Source of the DNA: Nocardioides sp. Root122
GTDB lineage: Bacteria > Actinomycetota > Actinomycetes > Propionibacteriales > Nocardioidaceae
NCBI RefSeq assembly: GCF_001425025.1
Contig: NZ_LMDE01000014.1
Span: 164,697 to 228,696 of the forward strand
Reading direction: 5' to 3'
DNA: 64,000 nt
Below, piece by piece: positions 1 to 8,653 of this stretch (positions are counted from its first letter, which is position 1; every line of letters begins with the position of its first letter). Below the pieces are notes generated by a model. That model was not told where the DNA came from. It searched no databases and worked only from the letters and a program-made list of their open reading frames with translations. The translations under genes were made by a program, and so were the position numbers.

Positions 1-1149
1 CAGGCGATCGCCGACTTCGAGGCCAAGCGGGCCGAGCAGAAGGCCAGCGGTGCCTTGGTCGCCAAGGCGCAGGGCGAGGAGAAGCAGACGCTGCTCGCCC
101 AGGTCAAGGAGCTCGCCGCGGGCGTGAAGGCCGCCGAGGCCGCCCGCAACGCCGCCGAGGCCGCCTGGGACGAGGCCATCAAGGCGATCCCCAACCCGGC
201 CGCTGACGAGGCCCCGGCCGGCGGCGAGGACGACTTCGTCGTGCTCGAGCACGTCGGCACCCCCCGCGAGTTCGACTTCGAGCCGCGCGACCACATCGAG
301 CTCGGCAAGATGCTCGGCGCCATCGACCTCGAGCGCGGCGCCAAGGTCAGCGGCTCGCGGTTCTACTTCCTCACCGGTGTCGGCGCGCAGCTCGAGCTCG
401 CGCTGGTCAACATGGCGATGGACCAGGCCCGCAACGCCGGCTTCACGCAGGTGATCGCCCCGTCGCTGGTCAAGCCCCGCGCGATGGAGGGCACCGGCTT
501 CCTCGGCCAGGCCGCCGACGACGTCTACCGCATCGAGGGCGAGGACCTCTACCTCGTCGGCACCAGCGAGGTCGCGATGGCGGCCTACCACTCCGACGAG
601 ATCCTCGACGCCGCCGCGCTCCCGCGCCGGTACGCCGCCTTCAGCCCGTGCTTCCGCAAGGAGGCCGGCAGCCACGGCAAGGACACCAAGGGCATCATCC
701 GGGTGCACTGGTTCGACAAGGTCGAGATGTTCGTCTACACGACCGTCGAGGAGTCCTACGCCGAGCACGAGCGGCTGCTGGCCTGGGAGCGGGAGTTCCT
801 CGACAAGCTCGAGCTCGCCTACCGCGTCATCGACGTTGCCGCCGGCGACCTCGGCCTGAGCGCGCAGCGCAAGTTCGACTGCGAGGCCTGGATCCCGACC
901 CAGGGCAAGTACCGCGAGCTCACCTCGACGTCGAACTGCACCGACTTCCAGTCGCGCCGGCTCGACATCCGCACCCGCGCCGACGGCCAGACCGTCCCGG
1001 TCGCCACCCTCAACGGCACCCTGACCGCGATCACTCGCGCCATCGTCGCCGTGCTGGAGACCCACCAGAACGAGGACGGCTCGGTGACCGTGCCGCAGGC
1101 GCTCCGCCCCTACATGGGCGGCTTGGAAGTGATCAAGACCCTTGTCTGA
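1..1149 (+). CDS. serS: Seryl-tRNA synthetase (5'-truncated by window edge)
   Basis: Charges tRNA-Ser with serine in the cytoplasm. The frame is open from base 1, so about 40 N-terminal residues lie outside the window; 382 residues are visible, against a family length near 425. Residues 1-45 are the end of the helical arm that grips the long variable arm of tRNA-Ser. Class II synthetase motif 2 is visible (FRKEAGSHGKDTKG, about nt 652-693), and the motif 3 region (LNGTLTAITRAI) precedes the usual VPQALRPYMGG tail. The next gene starts inside its last codons, so the two are probably co-translated. A tRNA-Ser(CGA) lies at 19227-19316 on the other strand. Confidence 0.97.
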   Translation, partial: QAIADFEAKRAEQKASGALVAKAQGEEKQTLLAQVKELAAGVKAAEAARNAAEAAWDEAIKAIPNPAADEAPAGGEDDFVVLEHVGTPREFDFEPRDHIELGKMLGAIDLERGAKVSGSRFYFLTGVGAQLELALVNMAMDQARNAGFTQVIAPSLVKPRAMEGTGFLGQAADDVYRIEGEDLYLVGTSEVAMAAYHSDEILDAAALPRRYAAFSPCFRKEAGSHGKDTKGIIRVHWFDKVEMFVYTTVEESYAEHERLLAWEREFLDKLELAYRVIDVAAGDLGLSAQRKFDCEAWIPTQGKYRELTSTSNCTDFQSRRLDIRTRADGQTVPVATLNGTLTAITRAIVAVLETHQNEDGSVTVPQALRPYMGGLEVIKTLV

Positions 1150-1981
1150 CTGGCAGCCCAAGGTCGTCGCGCTCGACATCGACGGCACCCTGCTCGCGTG
1201 GGTCGACGGGCAGACCGAGGACTACGAGACCATCACCCCCGCGGTGTACGACGCCGTGCACCGCGCCCTCGACGCGGGCGCCCACATCGTGCTGTCCAGC
1301 GGCCGCTCGCCGCACGGCATGACGCGCATCGCCGACATGCTCGACGTGCCGCGCGACGGGCACGACCGGCTGTGGATCGTCGCGTCCAACGGCGCCGTGG
1401 TGTTCCGCTACCCGCCGATGGAGGTCGTCCACGAGGAGACCTTCGACGCCGCACCCGCCGTCGCGGCCGTGCTCGAGCACCACCCCAACGCGCTGGTGGC
1501 GGTCGAGGAGCGCGGGGTCGGGGGCTACCGCGTCAACCGGGTCTTCCCCGAGGGCGAGATCTCGGGTGAGCAGATCATCACCGAGGTCGACGACATCGTC
1601 GGTGAGCCGGTCAGCCGCGTGATCATCCGCGACCCCGAGGCCACCGCGCAGGACTTCGTCGACCTCGGCGCCCGCCTCGGCCTGCACGGCACCGACTACG
1701 TCGTCGGCTGGACGGCATGGCTCGACCTCTCCCCGGTCGGCGTCTCGAAGGCCTCCGGGCTGGCGCACGTGTGCGAGGCGCTCGGCCTCGAGGCGAGCGA
1801 CGTCCTGGCCATCGGCGACGGGCGCAACGACATCGAGATGCTGCGCTGGTCCGGTCGCGGGGTCGCGATGGGCCAGGCCGTCGAGGAGGTCAAGGCGGCC
1901 GCCGACGACGTGACCGCCACCGTCCACGACGAGGGTGCCGCGGTCGAGATGTCGCGGTGGTTCCCGCCCGTCGGTGCCTGA
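1142..1981 (+). CDS. HAD-superfamily hydrolase, Cof type
   Basis: Predicted cytoplasmic phosphatase of 279 residues. Motif I is DIDGT with nucleophile D12 and acid/base D14. A cap domain follows, and motif IV is GDGRNDIEML near residue 225, typical of Cof/YbiV sugar-phosphate or FMN phosphatases. The start is a TTG overlapping the serS stop by 8 bp. No better ATG or GTG lies upstream of motif I, so the start is inferred from that motif. The substrate cannot be read from sequence. It resembles the second HAD gene at 2315-3115, and a DUF1905 gene lies between them. Confidence 0.85.
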   Translation: MSDWQPKVVALDIDGTLLAWVDGQTEDYETITPAVYDAVHRALDAGAHIVLSSGRSPHGMTRIADMLDVPRDGHDRLWIVASNGAVVFRYPPMEVVHEETFDAAPAVAAVLEHHPNALVAVEERGVGGYRVNRVFPEGEISGEQIITEVDDIVGEPVSRVIIRDPEATAQDFVDLGARLGLHGTDYVVGWTAWLDLSPVGVSKASGLAHVCEALGLEASDVLAIGDGRNDIEMLRWSGRGVAMGQAVEEVKAAADDVTATVHDEGAAVEMSRWFPPVGA

Positions 1982-2318
1982 GGTGGGCGCCGGGTCCTTC
2001 ACCTTCACGGCGCCGCTGTGGCGCTGGACGGCGCGTACGACGTCGCGTGAGGAGTCGGGGGACACCGGCGCGTGGAGCTTCGTGAGCCTGCCGGCCGACG
2101 TCGCCGACGAGGTGCGGGACTCCGCGGGCGAGCCGCGTGGTTTCGGCTCCGTGCGGGTGCACGTCGAGGCGGCCGGCCAGGCCTGGGACACCAGCGTCTT
2201 CCCCGATGCGAGGTCCGGCAGCTTCGTGCTCCCGGTGAAGAAGGCCGTCCGGAAGGCGGCGGGTGTCGGCGAGGGCGACGACCTCACGGTCACGCTCTCG
2301 GTGAGGGACGGCCGGTGA
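1974..2318 (+). CDS. DUF1905 domain protein
   Basis: Small protein of 114 residues beginning PEVGAGSFTFTAPLWRW and containing the GAWSFVSLPADVADEV and FGSVRVHVE blocks of the DUF1905 beta-barrel family. The family has no established activity. GTG 1974 is chosen because the conserved domain begins right after it and because it overlaps the upstream HAD gene by 8 bp, as that gene does with serS. Its stop overlaps the next start by 4 bp (GTGA). This tight coupling suggests co-regulation with the two HAD phosphatases. There is no signal peptide or membrane segment. Confidence 0.75.
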   Translation: MPEVGAGSFTFTAPLWRWTARTTSREESGDTGAWSFVSLPADVADEVRDSAGEPRGFGSVRVHVEAAGQAWDTSVFPDARSGSFVLPVKKAVRKAAGVGEGDDLTVTLSVRDGR

Positions 2319-3115
2319 CCGCTCCCCGCCTGGTCGCGACCGACCTCGACGGCACGCTGCTCGACTCCGGGGGGCGGGTGTCGGCGCGGACCCGTGCGGT
2401 GCTCGACGAGCTCGACGCCACCGGCGTACCGGTCGTGTTCACCACCGGACGCCCCGTGCGGTGGATGGAGGAGCTCTGGGACGCGGTCGGCGGGCACGGC
2501 CTGGCGATCTGCAGCAACGGCGCCATCGTGTACGACGTCGCGCGTCGCGAGGTACGCGACCACCGGCCCGTCACGCGGGAGGTCGGCCTCGCCCTCGCCG
2601 AGGCGGTGCGCGCTGCGATCCCCGGCACCACCTTCGCCATCGAGCACACCGAGGGCTGGGCGAGCGAGGTGGCCTTTCCCAGGCACCCCGACGACGTCGC
2701 CGTCCGCACCCAGGGGGCCTGGGAGGACATCTTCCGCGACGACGTCGTGAAGGTCCTCGCCGTGCACCGCGACCTGGACCCCGAGGACTTCTGGGACCAG
2801 GTGGCGCGAGCGGTCGGCGACTCGGCGGTGACCACCTGGTCCTCCTCCTTCGCACTCGTCGAGATCAGCGCGGCCGGCGTCACCAAGGCCTCCACGCTGG
2901 CGTCGCTGGCGGCGGAGATGGGGTTCGGGGCCGACGACGTGGTCGCGTTCGGCGACATGCCCAACGACCTGCCGATGCTGGAGTGGGCCGGGACGTCGTA
3001 CGCCATGGCCAACGCGCACCCGTCCGTGCGCGATCTGGCCGACCACCTCGCGCCCCGCAACGACGACGACGGGGTCGCGACGGTGCTCGCCGACCGCTTC
3101 GGCCTGTCTCGCTAG
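2315..3115 (+). CDS. HAD-superfamily hydrolase, Cof type (second copy)
   Basis: Predicted phosphatase of 266 residues. Motif I is TDLDGTLL with D10 and D12; FTTGRP follows as motif II, and GDMPNDLPML as motif IV near residue 212. GTG 2315 is chosen because the family motif begins nine residues in and the codon overlaps the DUF1905 stop. It is clearly of the same family as 1142-1981 but diverged, so the two may have different sugar- or nucleotide-phosphate substrates. The stop codon TAG is also part of the TAGGCT box of the next gene. Confidence 0.85.
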   Translation: MTAPRLVATDLDGTLLDSGGRVSARTRAVLDELDATGVPVVFTTGRPVRWMEELWDAVGGHGLAICSNGAIVYDVARREVRDHRPVTREVGLALAEAVRAAIPGTTFAIEHTEGWASEVAFPRHPDDVAVRTQGAWEDIFRDDVVKVLAVHRDLDPEDFWDQVARAVGDSAVTTWSSSFALVEISAAGVTKASTLASLAAEMGFGADDVVAFGDMPNDLPMLEWAGTSYAMANAHPSVRDLADHLAPRNDDDGVATVLADRFGLSR

Positions 3116-3125
3116 GCTGCCCGCC

Positions 3126-3713
3126 ATGACCCCCGTCGCCCGACTCGCCGCTGCCCTGCTGCTCGCGTGCGTGGGGCTGGTCGTCACGGTCAGCGCGCCC
3201 GCCTCGGCGGAGTGCACCTGCAAGCAGGGCCAGCTCGCCCAGCAGGTGAAGAAGGCCGACGTCGTCTTCATCGGCACCGTCGACGCAGTCGCCACCGAGG
3301 GCCAGGACCACACCTACACGGTCACCGCGTCCCGCGCCTACCAGGGGGCACCGGAGCGCTCGACGATGGTCGAGTCGGCCGGTGGCCGCAACGCCTGCGG
3401 TCTCGGCGCGCTGGGCGTCGGCACGACCTACGTCTTCTTCGCCACCGGCACCGCGGCCCCCTACGCCGCCGACAGCTGCGGCGGCACAGCCGTCGCCAAC
3501 CCGACCAAGGTCCAGAAGATCGAGAAGCTCCTCGGCGAGGGCACGCCGGTGGAGCCGCCCCCGCCGCCGGAGGCGGTGTTCACCAAGGTCGAAGGCTCCG
3601 CGCCGCCGGGCTTCGCGCGGATGGCCGCGCCCGGAGCGGCCGCGGCGATCATCGGGCTGCTCGGCCTCGTGCTCGTACGCCGCCTCGGTCGGCGCCAGCG
3701 GACCGGGTCCTAG
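3126..3713 (+). CDS. Secreted, membrane-anchored TIMP/netrin-like protein
   Basis: A 195-residue exported protein. Residues 1-28 form a signal peptide ending ASA, and the mature chain starts E-C-T-C. The pattern CTCKQGQ...ADVVFIGTV and two later cysteines (NAC, DSC) match the OB-fold of tissue-inhibitor-of-metalloproteinase/netrin-like bacterial proteins. A Pro-rich stretch near residue 145 leads to a C-terminal transmembrane helix (about 168-187) with an Arg-rich tail, so it is probably displayed outside on a stalk. A TAGGCT box 7 nt before the ATG suggests a leaderless transcript. It converges with bpa, and their two stop codons share the same CTAG. Function is unknown. Confidence 0.75.
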   Translation: MTPVARLAAALLLACVGLVVTVSAPASAECTCKQGQLAQQVKKADVVFIGTVDAVATEGQDHTYTVTASRAYQGAPERSTMVESAGGRNACGLGALGVGTTYVFFATGTAAPYAADSCGGTAVANPTKVQKIEKLLGEGTPVEPPPPPEAVFTKVEGSAPPGFARMAAPGAAAAIIGLLGLVLVRRLGRRQRTGS

Positions 3714-4339
3714 AGGTACATCCCGCCGCTGCCGCCCTGGCCGTCCTCGGACTGGTCGGGCCTCATCTGCGGCACGCCCATCGGCGGGTGGCCGCCCTGC
3801 TGGCCGGCCGGGAGCGCGCGGCGGATCTGCTCGAGCTGGGCGCGGGAGGCCACCTGCTGGGCGTAGATCGCGGTCTGGATGCCGTGGAAGAGGCCCTCGA
3901 GCCAGCCCACCAGCTGGGCCTGCGCGATCCGCAGCTCGCCCTCGGACGGCGTGCCGTCCTCGGTGAAGGGCAGGGAGAGGCGCTCGAGCTCCTCGACCAG
4001 CTCGGGTGCCAGGCCGGACTCGAGCTCCTTGATCGAGGCGGCGTGGATCTCCTTGAGCCGCTGACGGCTGGCCTCGTCGAGGGGAGCAGCCTTCACCTCC
4101 TCGAGCAGCTGGCGGATCATGCTGCCGATCCGCATCACCTTCGCGGGCTGCTCGACGAGCTCGGTGATGTGCCGCTCGCCGTCACCGTCCTCATCGGAGC
4201 CGGGCGCCTGGCCCATGGGCGGGAGGGCGCTCGCGGGGATGGTGCCGATGGGCTGGCCGTCCGGTCCGACGACGACGACCTGGTCCTCCTCGCCGGCGGC
4301 GGGAGTGGCGGTCGGGTCGGACTGCTGCTGCTCCGTCAT
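3710..4339 (-). CDS. bpa: Bacterial proteasome activator Bpa (DUF2587)
   Basis: ATP-independent ring activator of the actinobacterial 20S proteasome, 209 residues, homologous to mycobacterial Rv3780. The helical core (ITELVEQPAKVMRIGSMIRQLLEEV onward) and the ELRIAQAQLVGWLEGLFHGIQTA helix are diagnostic. The C-terminus ends GMYL, close to the GQYL tail known to dock into the proteasome alpha ring. The N-terminal 50 residues are acidic and disordered. On the minus strand TAGGGT lies 7 nt before the ATG, so a leaderless start is likely. It ends the mobA-DUF6457-qor-bpa run and overlaps the convergent gene by 4 bp. Confidence 0.92.
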   Translation of the reverse strand: MTEQQQSDPTATPAAGEEDQVVVVGPDGQPIGTIPASALPPMGQAPGSDEDGDGERHITELVEQPAKVMRIGSMIRQLLEEVKAAPLDEASRQRLKEIHAASIKELESGLAPELVEELERLSLPFTEDGTPSEGELRIAQAQLVGWLEGLFHGIQTAIYAQQVASRAQLEQIRRALPAGQQGGHPPMGVPQMRPDQSEDGQGGSGGMYL

Positions 4340-4370
4340 GTCCGCAACCCTATGACCCGGTCGGTGGGAG

Positions 4371-5339
4371 TCAGAGGGTGAGCACGATCTTGCCGGTGTG
4401 GCTGCCGTCCTCCATGAGCTGGTGCGCGGTGGCGACGTCCTCGAGCGGCATCGTGGTCTCCACGATCGGGCGGATCGCTCCCGAGGCGACGAGCGGCCAG
4501 ACGTTCTCGACGACGCCGCAGCAGATCGCGGCCTTCTCCGCCAGCGGGCGGGCGCGGAGCGACGTGGCGGTGACCGAGGCGCGCTTGCGCAGCAGGGCGT
4601 TGATGTCGAGCTCGCCCTTGGTGCCGCCCTGCATGCCGATGATCACCAGCCGGCCGCCTGTGGCGAGCGCGTCGACGTTGCGCGCGAGATAGCTCGCCCC
4701 CATGTTGTCGAGGATGACGTCGGCGCCCCCGGCCTCCTTGAGCACGGCCACGAAGTCCTCGTCGCGGTAGCTGATCGCTCGGGAGGCGCCGAGCGAGCGG
4801 CACATCTCCAGCTTGTCCGGCGACCCGCCGGTGGTGAAGACCTCGGCGCCGCGCGCGGCTGCGAGCTGGATCGCCATGGTGCCGATGCCGCCGGCGCCGC
4901 CGTGCACCAGGAAGCGCTCGCCCTTGGCGAGGTGGGCGGTCATGAAGACGTTGGACCACACGGTCGCCGCCACCTCGGGCAGGGCGGCCGCCTCGACAAG
5001 CGAGACGCCGGCCGGGACCGGCATGACCTGGCCGACCGGCACCGCCACGCGGGCGGCGTACCCGCCACCGGCGAGGAGGGCGCAGACCTCGTCGCCCACC
5101 GACCAGCCCTCGACGCCCTCGCCGAGTGCGGCGATCCGGCCGCTGCACTCGAGCCCGATGGTCTCCGGCGCGCCCGGCGGCGGCGGGTAGAAGCCCTTCC
5201 GCTGGAGGGTGTCGGCGCGGTTGACCGCGGTCGCGACGACGTCGAGGAGGACCTCGCCCGCGGCGGGGGTGGGCTCGGGGACGTCGCTTACGGACAGGAC
5301 GTCGGGACCGCCGGCCCCGGAGGCAACTGCTGCACGCAC
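4371..5339 (-). CDS. NAD(P)H:quinone oxidoreductase, MDR family
   Basis: Medium-chain dehydrogenase/reductase of 322 residues, zinc-independent quinone oxidoreductase (PIG3/QOR) type. The N-terminal GroES-like domain carries ETIGLECSGRIAALGEGV. The Rossmann segment VHGGAGGIGTMAIQLAAARG binds NAD(P)H, and the C-terminus GSHTGKIVLTL is typical. It probably makes one-electron or two-electron reductions of quinones in the cytoplasm. The start lies 4 bp after the stop of the DUF6457 gene, so the two are translationally linked. The physiological substrate is not evident. Confidence 0.9.
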   Translation of the reverse strand: MRAAVASGAGGPDVLSVSDVPEPTPAAGEVLLDVVATAVNRADTLQRKGFYPPPPGAPETIGLECSGRIAALGEGVEGWSVGDEVCALLAGGGYAARVAVPVGQVMPVPAGVSLVEAAALPEVAATVWSNVFMTAHLAKGERFLVHGGAGGIGTMAIQLAAARGAEVFTTGGSPDKLEMCRSLGASRAISYRDEDFVAVLKEAGGADVILDNMGASYLARNVDALATGGRLVIIGMQGGTKGELDINALLRKRASVTATSLRARPLAEKAAICCGVVENVWPLVASGAIRPIVETTMPLEDVATAHQLMEDGSHTGKIVLTL

Positions 5340-5343
5340 GCGG

Positions 5344-5667
5344 TCAGTCCTCGTACTCGTCGTCGGTGTGGTCGACCGTGGAGTCGTCGGGCACGTCGTC
5401 GTCGATGTCGTCGGGGTCGGGGGCGTCGGCAGGGCGGTCCCAGCTCTCGGCGAGCTGCTGCGCGCGGGCGGCCAGCCGCTCGACCTCCTCGGGATCCGCG
5501 TCAGCAGCTCCGGCGGCGAGGCCGAGCATGTAGGCCGTGATGGGTGCCGACTTCTTCTCCACGTTGCGCGCGGACACGCGGGCCAGGTCGAGGATCAGCG
5601 CCTCGTCGACCTCGGCCTCGACGTCGAGCACGTCGGCCAGCTCGTCGATCCAGTCGTGAAGGTTCAC
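5344..5667 (-). CDS. DUF6457 protein, MobA neighbour
   Basis: Small acidic protein of 107 residues. The helical part MNLHDWIDELADVLDVEAEVDEALILDLARVSARNVEKKSAP matches the DUF6457 family, which in actinobacteria commonly sits next to or is fused with MobA. The last 35 residues are almost all Asp, Glu and Pro. GTG 5667 is chosen because homologous proteins start MxLHDW; the longer frame upstream (to 5703) lacks coding character. Located between mobA and the quinone oxidoreductase, it probably assists molybdenum-cofactor maturation, but this is inferred from context only. Confidence 0.75.
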   Translation of the reverse strand: MNLHDWIDELADVLDVEAEVDEALILDLARVSARNVEKKSAPITAYMLGLAAGAADADPEEVERLAARAQQLAESWDRPADAPDPDDIDDDVPDDSTVDHTDDEYED

Positions 5668-5737
5668 GACCCCAATGTCTCGCACCCGACCCGCGTGCGG
5701 CAAGGAACCGGGCGGGAACGGGCCGGTCCGGGCGCGC

Positions 5738-6316
5738 CTACGTGCTCAGGTCGCGCAGGTCGGACCACGTGTCCACGTCGACCGCCTCCTCGCCCACGGC
5801 GGGGACCAGGGCCAGGTCGAGCGGGGCCAGCAGCCGGTGCAGCGGCATGCCGTGCTGCCCCTCGAGGTCGGGGCGCACCTCGGCGAGCCGGGCGGCGTCG
5901 AGGACGCCGGCGAGCTGGCGCCGGCCGGACGGATCGGCGAGGAACGCCCCGTCGTGACCGGCGCAGGCCTCGCGCAGCCGCCGCATCGTGCCCGCCGTCG
6001 TCCGCGGCATGTCGACGGCCAGCACGCCGACCAGGCGAGGACGCCGCAGGAGGGCGTCGACGCCCGTCAGGAGCCCGGCGACCGGGCCGCCGCGCGGGGG
6101 GTCCTCGCAGACGAAGGTCACCGGCCGGGTCGTCGGGACCGGCGTCGGGGCGACGACCACGACCTCGTCGGCGTCGAGGAAGGCGTCGATCGCGATCTCG
6201 AGCAGGGTCCGACCGCCGAGCTCCACGCTCCCCTTGTCGGTCCCGCCCATCCGCGCAGCGGTGCCGCCGGCCAGCACGACGCCGCAGAAGCCGGCCGCGG
6301 TGAGGTCGAGGTCCAT
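5738..6316 (-). CDS. mobA: Molybdenum cofactor guanylyltransferase-like NTP transferase
   Basis: A 192-residue nucleotidyltransferase of the MobA/CofC type that would attach GMP to molybdopterin. The signature LAGGTAARMGGTDKG near residue 15 is the nucleotide-binding loop, and VDMP near residue 97 is the metal-binding segment. ATG 6316 has an upstream GGAAGGA ribosome-binding site. The DUF6457 gene follows 70 bp later, the usual pairing. A repeat of the GAGGTGCGAG family lies upstream in the divergent space with the amidohydrolase gene. A related CofC-like activity cannot be excluded. Confidence 0.85.
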   Translation of the reverse strand: MDLDLTAAGFCGVVLAGGTAARMGGTDKGSVELGGRTLLEIAIDAFLDADEVVVVAPTPVPTTRPVTFVCEDPPRGGPVAGLLTGVDALLRRPRLVGVLAVDMPRTTAGTMRRLREACAGHDGAFLADPSGRRQLAGVLDAARLAEVRPDLEGQHGMPLHRLLAPLDLALVPAVGEEAVDVDTWSDLRDLST

Positions 6317-6334
6317 GGGGGCATCCTTCCAGTG

Positions 6335-6374
6335 AGTGGTCTCGAGGCTCGCTCGCTCGCACCTCAACACCGAG
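6335..6374. repeat. Intergenic palindromic repeat, GGTTGAGGTGCGAG family, copy 1
   Basis: The sequence TCTCGAGGCTCGCTCGCTCG followed by CACCTCAACACCG matches the rightward unit at 39791-39834, with variable bases in the centre. It lies between the divergent starts of mobA and the amidohydrolase. Other copies are at 24337-24374 and 39740-39834. Confidence 0.65.
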
Positions 6375-6398
6375 GGGCGGGCGGCCTACGCTGGAGCC

Positions 6399-7166
6399 AT
6401 GGCCGACCAGCTCCGCGTGCGTGTCCACCAGTGGGCGAGCGCGCTCGACCCCGCGGCGAACCGCGCGCGACTGGCCGAGGGCGTGACGTCCGGCGCCGAC
6501 CTCGTGGTCCTCCCGGAGGCCTTCGCCCGTGACTTCGGCCAGGCCGGTTCGGACGTCAGCGCCTTCGCCGAGCCGCTCGACGGACCGTTCGCCCACGCGC
6601 TCTCCCGCGCCGCAGACGAGGCGTCGACGACGGTGGTCGCGGGGATGTTCGAGGTGGCCGAGGACCCCGCCCGGCCCTACAACACCCTCGTGGTGGGCGG
6701 CGCGACCAAGGCGTCCTACCGCAAGATCCACCTCTACGACTCGTTCGGCTACCGGGAGTCCGACCGGCTCACCGGCGGCGCCCCGGAGCCCGTCGTGGTC
6801 GAGGTCGCAGGGTGGCAGGTCGGACTGATGACCTGCTACGACCTCCGCTTCCCCGAGCTGGCCCGGCGGCTCGTCGACGCCGGTGCCGAGGTCGTCGTCG
6901 TACCTGCTGCGTGGCTGCCGGGCGAGCGCAAGGTCGCGCACTGGCGCACGCTCCTCGCCGCCCGGGCGATCGAGAACACCTGCTTCGTCGTGGGTGCCGG
7001 CCAGCCCGAGCCCCGCTACGTCGGCCACTCGGCCGTCTACGGGCCCCTGGGCCAGGAGCTGGCCGCCGCGGGCGCGGGCGAGGAGGTCCTCGAGGTGGTC
7101 CTCGACCGCGTGGACCTCATTGAGGCGCGCCGCACCAACCCGTCCCTGGCCAACCGTCGGCTGTAA
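6399..7166 (+). CDS. Carbon-nitrogen hydrolase (nitrilase superfamily)
   Basis: Cytoplasmic amidase of 255 residues. The Glu-Lys-Cys triad is complete: E40 in VVLPEAF, K109 in YRKIHLYDS and C146 in MTCYDLRFPE. The R-F-P-E context and length fit the Nit1/Nit2 subgroup, whose members remove amide from deaminated glutathione or omega-amidate substrates; the exact substrate is not determinable. ATG 6399 is chosen over the upstream in-frame codon because the nitrilase fold starts there and TACGCT lies 6 nt before it, which suggests a leaderless mRNA. Confidence 0.92.
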   Translation: MADQLRVRVHQWASALDPAANRARLAEGVTSGADLVVLPEAFARDFGQAGSDVSAFAEPLDGPFAHALSRAADEASTTVVAGMFEVAEDPARPYNTLVVGGATKASYRKIHLYDSFGYRESDRLTGGAPEPVVVEVAGWQVGLMTCYDLRFPELARRLVDAGAEVVVVPAAWLPGERKVAHWRTLLAARAIENTCFVVGAGQPEPRYVGHSAVYGPLGQELAAAGAGEEVLEVVLDRVDLIEARRTNPSLANRRL

Positions 7167-7177
7167 CCTCGTCCGAC

Positions 7178-8362
7178 GTGTCTTCCCCCACCTCCAACCG
7201 TGCGCGCGGGTCGTCCCGCGGCAAGCGGGCGGCCGAGCGGCCGCCGTCGCGGCTGCGGCGTCCCCGCAAGGAGGAGCCGCGACGCACCGGCGCGCCGGTG
7301 CCTGCGGCGCCGGAGGCCCCGGCCACCCGGACCGGGGACACCACGCCGGCCTTGGCCGGCCCGTCGAAGAAGGTCGTCGCGCTCTGGCTCGCGCTCCTCG
7401 CGCTGGGCACCCTCGCGCTTCTCTGGGCGGCCGTCGACGGAGCCCTGAACCGGAGCGACGGGCTCAGCGACCTCGTCCCCGTGCCCGGCTGGCTCGACGG
7501 CGCCGGTGCGGTCGCCGTCGTGACCTCGCTGTCGTGGCTCCTCGCCACCCGCACCGCCGGCCGGTCGCTGGTGTCGGCCGGCCTGGCCCTCTTCCTGGGG
7601 GCCGCGTCGGTGTTCGTGGGCGGCGAGATCCTGCCCACCGGGGCGGCCGTGATGACGTGCGTCGTCGGCAGCGTGTACGCCGTGATGGCGACCGTGCCGG
7701 CCGTCACCTGGTGGAAGGCCGTCCGTGAGGTGCTGCTCGCGACCGCCGTCGCAACCGTGACCTCCCTGGCGGCCGTGGGCTTCGAGCCGACCGTGGCCAC
7801 CGAGCGGTTCGACCTCGCCGCGCTGGTGATGGCCCTCGGCCTGGTGTTCACGATCGTCTACCGCCTGGGCGCGGGCCTGCACGGCCTGGGGCGCAGGGGC
7901 ATGATCGTGGTGGCCATCGGCCTGGCGCTGCTCCTCGTCACGCTGGCCTACGCCGAGCTGCTGCGCCGCTACGGCGCCCAGACCTTCGTCTCCTCGGTCC
8001 TCGACTTCGTCGACGCCACCTCCGACCGCATCGGGGCGTTCCCGCGGCCGCTGGTCGTGCTGCTCGGCATCCCCGCGCTGGTGTGGGGCACCCACGTGCG
8101 CGCCCGCCGGCGGCAGGGGTGGTGGGTGTGCGCCTTCGGCGTCGCGGCGACCGTCCCCCTGGCGACCGGCCTGGTCGCCCCCGACAGCTCCTACCTCGAG
8201 GCCGCGCTGCGAGCGGCGTACTCCCTCGTGCTCGGCCTGCTGATCGGCTACCTGGTCATCCGGGCCGACCTCGCGCTCACCGGCCCGAAGGGTCGGCGTG
8301 GGCGCCGGGCCGAGGAGGCCGGACCCCACCGGCCCGAGCCGAGCCGGTTCGCCGAGCTCTGA
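7178..8362 (+). CDS. Multi-pass membrane protein, function unknown
   Basis: A 394-residue protein not assigned to a named family. The first 65 residues are Arg/Pro-rich and cytoplasmic. Residues 66-370 contain about ten hydrophobic helices in pairs, and the tail is again basic. No catalytic motif, Cys pair or transporter signature is visible. GTG 7178 lies 8 nt after a TAACCT box, which overlaps the stop of the amidohydrolase gene, so the gene probably has its own leaderless promoter. A permease-like or cell-envelope role is possible but unsupported. Confidence 0.7.
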   Translation: MSSPTSNRARGSSRGKRAAERPPSRLRRPRKEEPRRTGAPVPAAPEAPATRTGDTTPALAGPSKKVVALWLALLALGTLALLWAAVDGALNRSDGLSDLVPVPGWLDGAGAVAVVTSLSWLLATRTAGRSLVSAGLALFLGAASVFVGGEILPTGAAVMTCVVGSVYAVMATVPAVTWWKAVREVLLATAVATVTSLAAVGFEPTVATERFDLAALVMALGLVFTIVYRLGAGLHGLGRRGMIVVAIGLALLLVTLAYAELLRRYGAQTFVSSVLDFVDATSDRIGAFPRPLVVLLGIPALVWGTHVRARRRQGWWVCAFGVAATVPLATGLVAPDSSYLEAALRAAYSLVLGLLIGYLVIRADLALTGPKGRRGRRAEEAGPHRPEPSRFAEL

Positions 8363-8407
8363 CGTCGGATCGGTGGCTACGCCCGGGTAACCGCTAGCGT
8401 CGACCGC

Positions 8408-8635
8408 ATGGCCCGCACCAAGTCGCTCGAGATCGTGTCCGAGCTGGTCGCCAACGTGCTGACCATCGAGGTCGCCGAGGGCGACCACGTCGAGGCAGGC
8501 GACACCGTCGTGCTGCTGGAGTCGATGAAGATGGAGATCCCGATGCTGGCGGAGCGCGCCGGCACCGTGAGTGCCGTCAAGGTGACCGTCGGCGACGTGG
8601 TGCAGGACGGCGACGTGCTGGTCGTCCTCGACTAG
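8408..8635 (+). CDS. Small biotinyl-carrier protein (TB7.3-like)
   Basis: A 75-residue protein that is nothing but a biotinyl/lipoyl-attachment barrel. ESMKM places the biotin-accepting lysine at K41, and the two beta-hairpin halves (GDHVEAGDTV and GDVVQDGDVLVVLD) are complete. It matches free-standing BCCP-like proteins such as mycobacterial TB7.3 (Rv3221c) and may serve an acyl-CoA carboxylase encoded elsewhere. No carboxylase subunit is adjacent. ATG 8408 follows TAGCGT by 7 nt. Confidence 0.93.
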   Translation: MARTKSLEIVSELVANVLTIEVAEGDHVEAGDTVVLLESMKMEIPMLAERAGTVSAVKVTVGDVVQDGDVLVVLD

Positions 8636-8653
8636 CGCCCCTACGCTCCTGCC

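Noticed and set aside
1133..3313. 726-codon open frame on the minus strand
   Set aside because: It is antisense to two HAD genes and the DUF1905 gene, and has no domain or start-site support.
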